NCBI GenBank assembly: GCA_012271205.1
Contig: JAAXGT010000210.1
Coordinates: 1 to 37,706 of the forward strand
From: Rhodothermales bacterium
GTDB lineage: Bacteria > Bacteroidota > Rhodothermia > Rhodothermales > Bin80
Length of the DNA: 37,706 nucleotides
Direction: 5' to 3'
Below, in pieces: positions 28,833-37,706 of the stretch. The position numbers were made by a program, and so were the translations under genes. How positions within the stretch are numbered: the stretch's first letter is position 1; the number at the start of each line of letters is the position of its first letter. The notes under the pieces are model-generated. The model was not told where the DNA came from. It saw nothing but the letters and a program-made list of their open reading frames with translations, and did not search any database.

Positions 28833-29948
28833 TCAACGGATCAGGGTAACCGTGAAGCGATGCGTCGTGTTCAGAATATTCCATCTCGCATGAGCATAGT
28901 CAATCATTACGCCGAGCTGACCAAGTACACGACGCTGAAGACCCATACCGAACGTGTATCCACCGGTGCGGTCCACTTCGAAGTAAGACGCCACTCCTGC
29001 CCGAAAGGAAATCGTGTCAATGAATGTGTATTCGAGCCCCGCGTTAAGGGCTTCGCTGTTGTCGGAGGGATGCAGGAGGTCGGCTGCGAGGCTTATGCGG
29101 TGCGTAGAAGACTCTAGCCGGTAAGCGACACCGAACCTGAAAAGAAGTGGCAAAGAAAATGCATCGGTCTGCAGATTAACGTTGAGCTTATCATTACTGA
29201 AATTGATCGGATCAGCGTCGTATGGCCGACGCAGATCTCGCCCTTCTAGCTTCATATCACTGCCAAAATTGGCAAGACTCGCAGCCAGACTCAAGCCTGG
29301 GAGATTGGTGTGATAAGTGATTCCCAGGTCAAACGCATATGCCGTAGCCTGCTCGTGCCACAAGGTCTCCTGAATAATCTTGCCTGAAATGCCCGCCATA
29401 AATCGGGAGGTGAGCCGAGCTGCGTAGGTTAGCGTAAGGGCCAGATCGGACGCACTATAGAATTCACCCGTCCCTTCCGGTTGCAGGATAGTGCGTACGG
29501 GTGCATTCTCCACCAAGTCGAAACTCGTAATGCTTAGTCCCAAGGCACCGATCCGGGGCAAGATCAAAACCGCTGCGACATGATCCAGCTGCGTATTGGC
29601 AAGCCATTCGGTACGGTCAAAGGATACCAAAACCGAGCCATCCAGGGCGATGGCAGCAGAGGGATTCCAAAATACGGACGAAGCATCATGAGCCAGTGCT
29701 ACGCCGGCATTGCCCATGGCTTGGGCACGACCTCCGACGCCGATTTCGAGGAACGCGGCAGAGCTTGTACCAGCGTTGGAAACGTCTTCGACAAAGTTCA
29801 CTGGCCGATCCATCTCTTGTCCCCACACAATGACGGGAAACAACAATGCCGTAACTACGGAACATAGGCCATGCCGTAACAAATGAATGCTCTCCCACAC
29901 CCGAGGGAGCACGGCGGTTGCATTACCTGATAGCAATACACAATACAT
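28833..29948 (-). CDS. PorV/UPF0164-like outer membrane beta-barrel protein
   Basis: Hydrophobic leader ending VIVWGQ; AAFLEIGVGGRAQAMGNAGVALAHDASSVFWNPSAAIAL signature; barrel; MIDYAHARWNILNTTHRFTVTLIR. Confidence 0.87.
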   Translation of the reverse strand: MYCVLLSGNATAVLPRVWESIHLLRHGLCSVVTALLFPVIVWGQEMDRPVNFVEDVSNAGTSSAAFLEIGVGGRAQAMGNAGVALAHDASSVFWNPSAAIALDGSVLVSFDRTEWLANTQLDHVAAVLILPRIGALGLSITSFDLVENAPVRTILQPEGTGEFYSASDLALTLTYAARLTSRFMAGISGKIIQETLWHEQATAYAFDLGITYHTNLPGLSLAASLANFGSDMKLEGRDLRRPYDADPINFSNDKLNVNLQTDAFSLPLLFRFGVAYRLESSTHRISLAADLLHPSDNSEALNAGLEYTFIDTISFRAGVASYFEVDRTGGYTFGMGLQRRVLGQLGVMIDYAHARWNILNTTHRFTVTLIR

Positions 29949-29954
29949 GGCTCG

Positions 29955-32900
29955 TTACTTGATGAGCGTGAATTTTCCGATCTTGCTGCCAATACCAGGT
30001 GCTTCAACGTGGAAGATATACACGCCGAAAGCAACCGTCAGACCGTCCTTGGATACAAGGTCCCAACTCTCCGTACCATCTTCCGGGGGCGCATCGTGAC
30101 TGATCGTCTGGACGAGTTTGCCCGCCATGTTGAAAATGCGGATTGTGCACTTCGGCGGCAGGTTCACGAAATCGATGCGGCGCTCGCCGCGGCCGGTCTG
30201 ATTAAACAGAGGCCGCTCCCAGGAAGCGCTCGCCACATACGGATCCGGCACGACATAGATGTTATCCAAATCGCCTTGTGCCAGCGTTTGATCAAAGGAT
30301 GACGCCCGCGTCGTAAATGTGATGCGGTCAAGAGATGAGAAGGGTTTTGAAACCTGAAGAGCGTAAACATCGCCGGGTTGTGGCATTATCGCGTCCTCTC
30401 CCTGTGGCGCTTCAAACCTTAGCCGCCATCCCAGGCTGAAGCGCAAGCCCTCAACATCAAATACGATGGTTATGATATCTCCAGCCCCCAGTAGGCCATC
30501 TGCCTGCAAGGTCTCTTCAAACAGGAATTCGAAGGGGCGTCCGGTAGTTGTGCTCGCGATTTCAAAGTTGACGGGGATTCCCTGTTCGAAGCTAAACTGC
30601 ACGAAGCTGGTGTCCAGACCCGGCTGGCCTATTCGTATTTCGAGATCTTCAGGCAGTGCGACACTACGGCCGGACGGAACCAAATCGATTCCGGCTTGGA
30701 TATTGCTGTTTCCTTGTGTCCAGCCGTAGACAGTCGGTGCGGCGGCCTGCGGCGTAAATATCTTGAAACGCATGCCTTCCCGCACGCGAGTTACCAGATC
30801 CAAGCTATCAAAGAACACCGCCTCGTACACGATGCGCCCGGATAACAATTCCTCAATACGTATTCCCTTGGTAAGCAAAGAACGGGTGGTGTCCGTGAAC
30901 GAGATTGTATACTGCGCGCCGTCTCGGATACTGTCAGGCACGACTACCTCGAGGTCTACGCGGCCCGTACCTGGACCTTCATGCTCGATTTCTCCTGCGA
31001 TATCCCCTGCGACAAAACCCGCGCTTGGCGCATTGGGCACAACAGCTGCCGTATTCTTGTCCAGAAACGTAACGTTGCCGACCAGATCCGTCTGTATGAT
31101 TTTTGCACTTTCACTTGGAGCGATTGGCGTGAGTTTGTCTTTATCACTGAGACCTCGGGAAAAGAAATCAGTATCGTAGCCCCGGTCATACGAGACGACG
31201 GCATAGTAATATGTCCGACCGTTGTCAAGCCCCTCATCAACAAAGAAGTACCGCAGGCCCGTGTCGCTGCCAACATTGTACACTGCACCGGATTCGCCGA
31301 TTTGGATGGGGTGTGGGCCCATAAGGCCGTTTTTCAGATCAAACTGTACTATCGGCTTCCACAGAGTCGGAATACCATACGCATCGCTAATCGTCTTAAT
31401 TGAATTGAAGGAGGGGTCAGTGGACCGGTATATCAGATATCCCTCAAAGTCGCGTCCATAGATCGGATCGCGAGAGAACTCCGCCCGATTGTCCCACATC
31501 AACGTAACCTTACGATTCCCTGGAACGGCTGTCAGCTTGGGCTTGTTGGGCGGTCGCGCAAAAGAATAGTCGGCATCATAGATACGCTGCATCGTGCGCT
31601 TGTTGCGCAAGATATCATCAAAATCACGGCCGAAGAGATTGGCGATGGCAAACTTTCGGGTTTCATTCCGGGGCAATTCGAAATAGCCCGAGCCATAAAT
31701 GAAAGCCAGGTTGCTCGGCATCGAACCACCGAATCTGCCTGGCTCCATTTCCCGCCAGGTCCGAGCATCGTCACTCACGTTGCCGGCAGGACGAAGCATG
31801 AAGCTGGTAAGGCCAATCTGGTCCGACTCATCGTTGTCTGTCTTTCCAAAGTTGGGCTCACCTGCATCGGGCATCCCATTGCCTTCAGTGCCGTCGCGGT
31901 CCGGCCCCGTATAGTCTTCAGCTTCGGGGTCAAGTCCATCTGAACCCGTGTCGTCAAGAATCAGCTCACCGGGATCCTGCACGCCATTACCGTTGGCATC
32001 CTGAAATGCAACCCAGTCCATGTCTTCGTCTCCGGTCCACCAAACACCCTTCTCGTAGGCCGGACGTCGTTCGACGGCACCGAAAAAATTTTCAAAGGCG
32101 GCCCGATCATATCGGGAATCGATAAACGCATCAATCTGGTCCTGCCCTAGGAGCAGGGTTCCTCTCGGGTTGTCCTGCCGTTCGTCGGTGACGCCGTCCT
32201 GGTCACTGTCGGCGTCATCCAGCGGGTCTCCGGGGCTCTCCAGGAAGGCAAAACCGAAATAGCCTACGCCGGGACGCCCCCGGTTGTCAATTCCATCCCG
32301 ATCCCACATATAGACAATATCATCTACCTGTTCGAAATCCGCAAAGTCGTCTACTGAATCTCCCTGCCCGCCTACAGCGGGATCCACATACATGCCGAAG
32401 GCGACGCGCACAAGCGGCTTGTGGCTGACGTTCTTGATGTCATAGCGGACGATCAGTATATCTTCAGCCTGCACGGAAACCCATTGATAACCACGAACCT
32501 TTACCTCAAGGCCAAGGCCTCGCAGACCAACAGGATAGTCGGCAGAATCTTGGGCACTACTTGTAAATGGATAGTAGTCAAACTCATCATTATTGCGGTC
32601 ATCCATTACATAGTAGCTCTCCTGATCCCCACGCACAAATGCACCGAACTCTCCGTTCCACCGACCATCTCGGGAACCCGGCAGTCCCGGATAATCATGG
32701 GGCCAGCTGGCAGGCCAGGTCTCCTTCAGGTGGCTCATCGCAGGGTAGTTGAGCCGGTTGGCCTGTCCGGGATGAAAATAGCCTGACAGCGGCTCCCAGC
32801 CGTAGGTATGCGATCCGTCGGGGCTGATGTCAAACGATCCAGGGTTCGTATAATTCTCCGAGACGATCTTGATCAGGTTGTGATTGGCATCCAACACCTC

Positions 32901-33233
32901 AGCCGCTGCCATCATGATGAATTCGAAACCGTACCACGTTCCGGAACCCTTCGGCCATTCCATTTTGGGCGGCTCATACCGCGATCCCAGATTGCCGAAG
33001 TTCGAGAAGCGGGTATAGACGAGATTGCCATCATGAATGCCCGTTCGCCGCTGGTCCCTGCCAGCCTCGGGTCGTGTTTGGGCATTACCGGACCGCAAGT
33101 CCATAGTGGAAAGCAGCAGGAGCCCGATCGGCAACATTCGCCCAAGCTGAGCCAACGCCGGGCGCCGCTCCGGGATGGCGGCCATACCACCAGCCAAACC
33201 ATTGGAACGTAATGGGAATCCGGTCGAAGGCAT
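29955..33233 (-). CDS. Large secreted protein with Ca-binding-type DxDxDG motifs and T9SS-like sorting domain
   Basis: Start at 33233 (or 33185) avoids overlap with the TBDR ORF and leaves a leader MLPIGLLLLSTMDLRSGNAQ. DDADSDQDGVTDERQDN, QDANGNGVQDPGE, GPDRDGTEGNGMPDAGE. C-terminus IRIFNMAGKLVQTISHDAPPEDGTESWDLVSKDGLTVAFGVYIFHVEAPGIGSKIGKFTLIK. Confidence 0.85.
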   Translation of the reverse strand: MPSTGFPLRSNGLAGGMAAIPERRPALAQLGRMLPIGLLLLSTMDLRSGNAQTRPEAGRDQRRTGIHDGNLVYTRFSNFGNLGSRYEPPKMEWPKGSGTWYGFEFIMMAAAEVLDANHNLIKIVSENYTNPGSFDISPDGSHTYGWEPLSGYFHPGQANRLNYPAMSHLKETWPASWPHDYPGLPGSRDGRWNGEFGAFVRGDQESYYVMDDRNNDEFDYYPFTSSAQDSADYPVGLRGLGLEVKVRGYQWVSVQAEDILIVRYDIKNVSHKPLVRVAFGMYVDPAVGGQGDSVDDFADFEQVDDIVYMWDRDGIDNRGRPGVGYFGFAFLESPGDPLDDADSDQDGVTDERQDNPRGTLLLGQDQIDAFIDSRYDRAAFENFFGAVERRPAYEKGVWWTGDEDMDWVAFQDANGNGVQDPGELILDDTGSDGLDPEAEDYTGPDRDGTEGNGMPDAGEPNFGKTDNDESDQIGLTSFMLRPAGNVSDDARTWREMEPGRFGGSMPSNLAFIYGSGYFELPRNETRKFAIANLFGRDFDDILRNKRTMQRIYDADYSFARPPNKPKLTAVPGNRKVTLMWDNRAEFSRDPIYGRDFEGYLIYRSTDPSFNSIKTISDAYGIPTLWKPIVQFDLKNGLMGPHPIQIGESGAVYNVGSDTGLRYFFVDEGLDNGRTYYYAVVSYDRGYDTDFFSRGLSDKDKLTPIAPSESAKIIQTDLVGNVTFLDKNTAAVVPNAPSAGFVAGDIAGEIEHEGPGTGRVDLEVVVPDSIRDGAQYTISFTDTTRSLLTKGIRIEELLSGRIVYEAVFFDSLDLVTRVREGMRFKIFTPQAAAPTVYGWTQGNSNIQAGIDLVPSGRSVALPEDLEIRIGQPGLDTSFVQFSFEQGIPVNFEIASTTTGRPFEFLFEETLQADGLLGAGDIITIVFDVEGLRFSLGWRLRFEAPQGEDAIMPQPGDVYALQVSKPFSSLDRITFTTRASSFDQTLAQGDLDNIYVVPDPYVASASWERPLFNQTGRGERRIDFVNLPPKCTIRIFNMAGKLVQTISHDAPPEDGTESWDLVSKDGLTVAFGVYIFHVEAPGIGSKIGKFTLIK

Positions 33234-33270
33234 CTCGGAAGTCAGAATCAGTTTTGAGCCGCCCGCATGA

Positions 33271-36036
33271 TCAAAAGTTGAACTCAATTCCGGCGATAAG
33301 ACGCCGCGGCTCCGCATAAAAGTCTGGCCGGAGATCAATCTCTTGAAGAGAAAAATTAGGGTTCTGCAGCAATACTTCCGTCTCCCCGATGGTACGATAG
33401 GGATGTGCCGGGTTGCCGGTACTGGTATACACCCGGTCTGCATTCAGCCGGTCAAGGAGATTGTAGGCCTTTGCGAACAGTCTTAGCTGCACCCTGCCCC
33501 ACTGGAGGCGCTTACTGAAGTTCAAGTCGAGGCTCAGTTGCGTGGGCTTCCGCTCGCTGTTCTCGAATTGCTCGGCGAGCGCGCTGCCAGGATCTGTTGG
33601 CGTATAGGGTTGCCCCGTATGATAGCGTCCAATCAGACTTAATGCCCAGTTACTGGCATTACCTATAATCAGCGTGCCGTTGATTGTGTGGCGCTGGTCC
33701 CAGTCAAGCGGGAGAACTTGTTTCTCGCTTTCTCTTGGCGGGTTGGTCTGGTGATCGAAGAATACTGCGTTTGGATCCGAGGCGTTGCCCCGGGCTATCT
33801 GATAGGTGTAATCCAATGTAGCCCCAAGGTTTTCCTGATACTGTCGGATGAGAGAAAGAACGATCCCGCGCGTGTTGCCATAATCTCTGTTGATGTAGCG
33901 GGCATAGATTTTCTTGTCTCGTGTGGTGATGATTTCCTGGCCCAACAGATTCTTGATGTCTTTGTAGTAAACGGTAAGCTCGAACTTCCATTTGGGTGCA
34001 AGCGCCTGCTGAAGCCCTATCTCATATGCGATCGTCTGCTCCGGCTTGAGGTTGGCGTTGCCCATCAGTGTTTCCAGGTCACCAAGCTTTACCTCGAATT
34101 CAGAATTGGTAAACATATATGAGAAACGCGGAATCTGGAAGAAATGGCCGTATGATACATGCAGGACCCCTGCCACGGAAATTGGAAACGCAAGTCCAAT
34201 TCGAGGGCTGAGCTGGAAGCTTGCCTCCGATGCTTCGAAATCGGTTGCCAGCCGAATGCCGTCTTCCGGATTCGTAATTGCCTCTGGATCCACCGGGACG
34301 CGGCTATTGGGATTCCAATGGTCGAACCGGAGACCCGCGTTCAGGATGATTTCGTCGACTTCAATTTTGTCCTGCAGATAGGCCGAGATTTCGCGAGGTG
34401 TTTGGGTGTAAGCATCATTGCCAGCCGTATTTGAGGACGGAATACGCAGGTTGGGCTCCTCGTAAACCGGACCGTCCGATATAGCCACCAGGTCGCGGGT
34501 TTTCACATTGTGATGCCGAAATTCGAATCCAAATTCGATCAGGTTGAATCGGTTGACTTGACTCGTAAAGTCTGCCTTGGCCAAATACAAGTCTTGTGTG
34601 GTCTTTGTATGCCCGTTGCTGGTCCCACCAAAGAGGAAACCGTTGGCCCCGTACGCCAGGCCCTGATAGCGCAGATCCAATGGATTCTCAAAAAGGAATC
34701 TGGTCTGCTTATCACGCTGGAACGACAAGACCATCCGGTAAAAGACGGACGGGGCCAAGGTGTGGGTGAACGACAGAATATGGTTCTGTCCCCGTTCGAA
34801 AACGGTTGGTTGTCCGTCCGGTGCAAATCTCCTGCTGTCTTGGTAGAATTTGCGTTGTTGGTTACTTAGAAACAGGGCATAGCCCACTTTCAGTGCTTGA
34901 ACCGGGCGAGTAGACAGAGACGTATGAAAAGCGTACTTCTGTCTCGGATTCATAGGTACATGCGCGCCGTCACCTGTCTGGAGCGAATCAGGAACATGGA
35001 TGCCTATCAGCGTTTCCTGGTCGCTTGATGTTTGACGTGCCTGGTGAATGAATTCTTGTATCGGAACAGTGTCCTCGATACGCATCCGACGCTCACCATA
35101 AAGCCATCCGTCAGTAGTAAATAGACGCCCGGTCGCGAAAAACGAACCGGCTGGCAGGACTGGGACCGGGCCGCCGAGGGTGAACTCTCCATTCAATTCT
35201 CCCAATTGCCGTGTTGCCCCGTGCGGAAAGATGTCACCCCTTGCACTAAGGTAGCCACCTGCATGGAGGGACCCACTACCCTCGAAGCTCGAACGTCCCT
35301 CTTTCGAGACGACGTTGATTATTCCAGACTGAGCCTGGCCGTACTCAGCGTTGAAGGTGCCACTGATGACTTGTAATTCTTGGACCCAACTGTTTTCAAT
35401 CTCAATTTTGCTACCACCACTAAACTGGTCGGTTATCGGAACGCCGTCAATCATGTAAGCCACCTCACCATGGCGCCCGCCGCGAAGGTGAAGTCGCCCG
35501 GACGCGTCATAGGCAACACCAGGCTGAAGCTGAAGCAGGTCCTGCATTTCCTGGACTGGCAGGTTTTCAATGGCCTCAGCAGTGACGTACGAGGCCGAAG
35601 TCGTACGATCCGACTCTATGAGCGGGCGTTGTGCTGTGACGACAATTTCTTCCCCTTCAATGACCGCTTCCTGTAGCTCAATATTGATACGTGTAGTCCG
35701 GTCTGCAGAGACTCCAACATTCTCCACTCGAACTGTGGCGAAACCGATCATGGACACCTCGAGTGAGTATGTCCCGGCCTTGACGTTGATTATCGTGTAA
35801 TAGCCGTCATTGTTAGCGGCCGCACCCAGCGTTGTGCCTTCGATTCTGACGGTAGCTCCGGGTAGAGGAGTACCCGTGTTTGCTTCCACGATGCGACCTG
35901 CAATCTTGCCGGAGGAGGCAGGTGTCAGATCCTCGGATATCGCCATTGCCTGGGCAGGAAGCAAAGTTGCCACCAGCAATATCCAAGCCACTGGCCCAAT
36001 TCGTTGTATTGAAACACGATGACTCAGCCTCGCCAT
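33271..36036 (-). CDS. TonB-dependent receptor with N-terminal CarboxypepD-regulatory-like domain
   Basis: Start MARLSHRVSIQ at 36036 with signal ...WILLVATLLPAQAMA; GKIAGRIVEANTGTPLPGATVRIEGT..AANNDGYYTIINVKAGTYSLEVSMIGF; plug ENLPVQEMQDLLQLQPGVAYDASGRLHLRGGRHGEVAYMIDGVPI; TFNAEYGQAQSGIINVVSKEG. Confidence 0.94.
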   Translation of the reverse strand: MARLSHRVSIQRIGPVAWILLVATLLPAQAMAISEDLTPASSGKIAGRIVEANTGTPLPGATVRIEGTTLGAAANNDGYYTIINVKAGTYSLEVSMIGFATVRVENVGVSADRTTRINIELQEAVIEGEEIVVTAQRPLIESDRTTSASYVTAEAIENLPVQEMQDLLQLQPGVAYDASGRLHLRGGRHGEVAYMIDGVPITDQFSGGSKIEIENSWVQELQVISGTFNAEYGQAQSGIINVVSKEGRSSFEGSGSLHAGGYLSARGDIFPHGATRQLGELNGEFTLGGPVPVLPAGSFFATGRLFTTDGWLYGERRMRIEDTVPIQEFIHQARQTSSDQETLIGIHVPDSLQTGDGAHVPMNPRQKYAFHTSLSTRPVQALKVGYALFLSNQQRKFYQDSRRFAPDGQPTVFERGQNHILSFTHTLAPSVFYRMVLSFQRDKQTRFLFENPLDLRYQGLAYGANGFLFGGTSNGHTKTTQDLYLAKADFTSQVNRFNLIEFGFEFRHHNVKTRDLVAISDGPVYEEPNLRIPSSNTAGNDAYTQTPREISAYLQDKIEVDEIILNAGLRFDHWNPNSRVPVDPEAITNPEDGIRLATDFEASEASFQLSPRIGLAFPISVAGVLHVSYGHFFQIPRFSYMFTNSEFEVKLGDLETLMGNANLKPEQTIAYEIGLQQALAPKWKFELTVYYKDIKNLLGQEIITTRDKKIYARYINRDYGNTRGIVLSLIRQYQENLGATLDYTYQIARGNASDPNAVFFDHQTNPPRESEKQVLPLDWDQRHTINGTLIIGNASNWALSLIGRYHTGQPYTPTDPGSALAEQFENSERKPTQLSLDLNFSKRLQWGRVQLRLFAKAYNLLDRLNADRVYTSTGNPAHPYRTIGETEVLLQNPNFSLQEIDLRPDFYAEPRRLIAGIEFNF

Positions 36037-36653
36037 GCTGACACCGACAATTCTCTGTGACAATTGACGCAATCGCTTGGCCTTAATCCTGCGGAGTTTG
36101 CTGTGCGCGCTAGCCAATGGTCGCTGCCTGTATCAATTAAACTTTGTGTGCCATCAATCGCAACTGTATTCAGAAAATTCTGATCAATGGCGTTTGGGAC
36201 GCCTGAAAGATGGCATAAAGTGATGGGGAGTGCCGACGGTGACCCAAATGGAACGATATTATACGATTACAGCTGCAATAATGGGGCCGTGCAGGGCTTC
36301 AAAGCACTATACGAGGAACCTCTCAGGACTTAGGATTTATCCTTTCGAGCTCTCTTTGGACCTGAGGGTGCCAATCCCATTTCAGGAACGTTACTGATCC
36401 GGGTTGCCTGATTCGGGTTATGCGCTCTGGTGCCAGATTGGAAGCCTGAACACCCAGATTCTCACGTACTTCCGCTTTGCATTGCCCCCGACAAATCGAC
36501 ATCGCCGGGTTCGTGCACGCTCGAACATGCATAAAGGCACGAATCTGACTGCAAGGGGCTGGGGCAGGACTCATTCCAACAACGGGAGGACCAGCACCAT
36601 TAACCAAGCCGTCCAACCAGTTCCGGCCTCATGATTGTAAGTCAAAGGCACAG

Positions 36654-37054
36654 TTAGCCGCCGATTCCGGCCCAGCGCATAATGTCATTCAAGATGAGAA
36701 ACACCATGAGTAGGCCAAGCAACGCAAGACCAACCTGCTGCGGACCATTCGAAACTTGACAGATGGCTCTCGGCGAACAATCGCCTCGTAGACGAGAAAT
36801 ACCAAGTGCCCGCCATCCAGTACAGGAATGGGCAAGATGTTTACGATCGCGAGCGTAATCGATAGCACCGCCACAATGTGCCAGAAGGCCGGCGGCCCGC
36901 TGCGCGCGGCCTGGCCGATTACTTGCGCCACCATAACAGGTCCCCCGAGATTCTCTCGCACGCTCTCTCGGCCAGACGCGATCCGGGTCAAACTGGTGGC
37001 TATGGCACGTGTGTTGTCCCAGGCTGATGCTATACCTGCCTGGTTACACCACAA
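36654..37054 (-). pseudogene. RseP (site-2 protease, M50) C-terminal fragment, truncated and frameshifted
   Basis: AWDNTRAIATSLTRIASGRESVRENLGGPVMVAQVIGQAARSGPPAFWHIVAVLSITLAIVNILPIPVLDGGHLVFLVYEAIVRREPSVKFRMV, then after a frame change QQVGLALLGLLMVFLILNDIMRWAGIGG* (stop at 36654-36656). The N-terminal HExxH half is absent upstream. Confidence 0.85.
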
Positions 37055-37461
37055 TACTCACCTCCTGCCACTACCTCCATGAGGTACCACGGCCGCTACC
37101 AACCAGTGCAACCGTGGTTGAGCCGGTTGTACCCCTGCTGTAGAATAACGCCTTTACACGGCGCACGTTAAAGATGGGTTGAGCAAGATCTCTTACAGTG
37201 CGATGTGCTGAGCACTCGTCACCAGCGTGATCAAAGTGCGGCATTTTCAACTACTGTGCACCCCAGAATTACAGATTGATTTCGGGGATCCATGTAACAG
37301 ATTGACAAGAGACCCTTCCTTGGTGCACCGCGAACTTGAGCTTCTTAAAACAAGCCGCATTCACCACTGGACTCGTCCGGAATTGTGAAAAAGCAATGGG
37401 CAGGAGCAGAGGCTTGTTTTGGGGCTGACGGCCCCTCAGCGCCATAGCACAAAGCGGGCGA

Positions 37462-37706
37462 TCAGCGAAGGCGGCGTTGCTCGTACGGTACGTACTGGCG
37501 CAATTCAAGCGTTCCGGCCAGCGCTTGCGTTACCGTTTCCTGTAGTCTTTGCCTTAAGTCTGGCTCCATAATTTCCCGCTTGCCCAGCTCCGATTCATCA
37601 TAAACGATACGCTGCGCCTCCTGCAGCAACGCAGACTCCTGAAGCGAAGCCGCCAGCCGAATCGCCATTTGAAATTCGGGCCAACCGTCCCCCGATTCCG
37701 TAACCC
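37462..37706 (-). CDS. Hypothetical protein, C-terminal part; continues past the window edge
   Basis: The frame is open to the window edge: ...VTESGDGWPEFQMAIRLAASLQESALLQEAQRIVYDESELGKREIMEPDLRQRLQETVTQALAGTLELRQYVPYEQRRLR*. Confidence 0.55.
   Translation of the reverse strand, partial: VTESGDGWPEFQMAIRLAASLQESALLQEAQRIVYDESELGKREIMEPDLRQRLQETVTQALAGTLELRQYVPYEQRRLR

Noticed and set aside
36323-36616. 97-aa minus-strand ORF (…NLAPERITRIRQPGSVTFLKWDWHPQVQRELERINPKS)
   Set aside because: May be another gene relic, but no family could be recognised with confidence; left unannotated.

Overview
The window looks like a chromosomal segment from a Bacteroidota/Rhodothermota-type bacterium. This is inferred from gene content: SusC-like TonB receptors, type IX secretion (T9SS)-like C-terminal sorting domains and PorV/UPF0164-like barrels. 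There are three parts. (1) A tight plus-strand operon (~0.8-9.7 kb): TonB-dependent receptor, T9SS-CTD protein, PorV-like protein, IPT/TIG beta-propeller lipoprotein, T9SS-CTD propeller protein, ending in a strong terminator. (2) A central block (~12.2-23.6 kb) of mostly housekeeping genes: DUF4342, Thr/Ser dehydratase, SurE, PanB, two OmpH/Skp, BamA, glycerophosphodiesterase, GlpD, SurA/parvulin-like lipoprotein. (3) A second, minus-strand TonB receptor / T9SS-CTD / PorV-like / lamin-tail / LamG-like module (~23.6-36.0 kb), paralogous in architecture to the first. Between and around these lie decayed mobile-element pieces found by reading through frameshifts: an IS630-type transposase C-terminus abutting an IS5-type transposase relic (1-~715), an IS110-type transposase N-terminus relic (~10.04-10.30 kb), and a truncated, frameshifted RseP (site-2 protease) 3' fragment (~36.65-37.05 kb). 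The least explained locus is a small accessory island (~9.77-12.11 kb) with an orphan P-loop ATPase, a small ORF overlapping its start codon, and an unannotated 57-aa convergent ORF. All calls come from reading sequence and translations; no database search was run.
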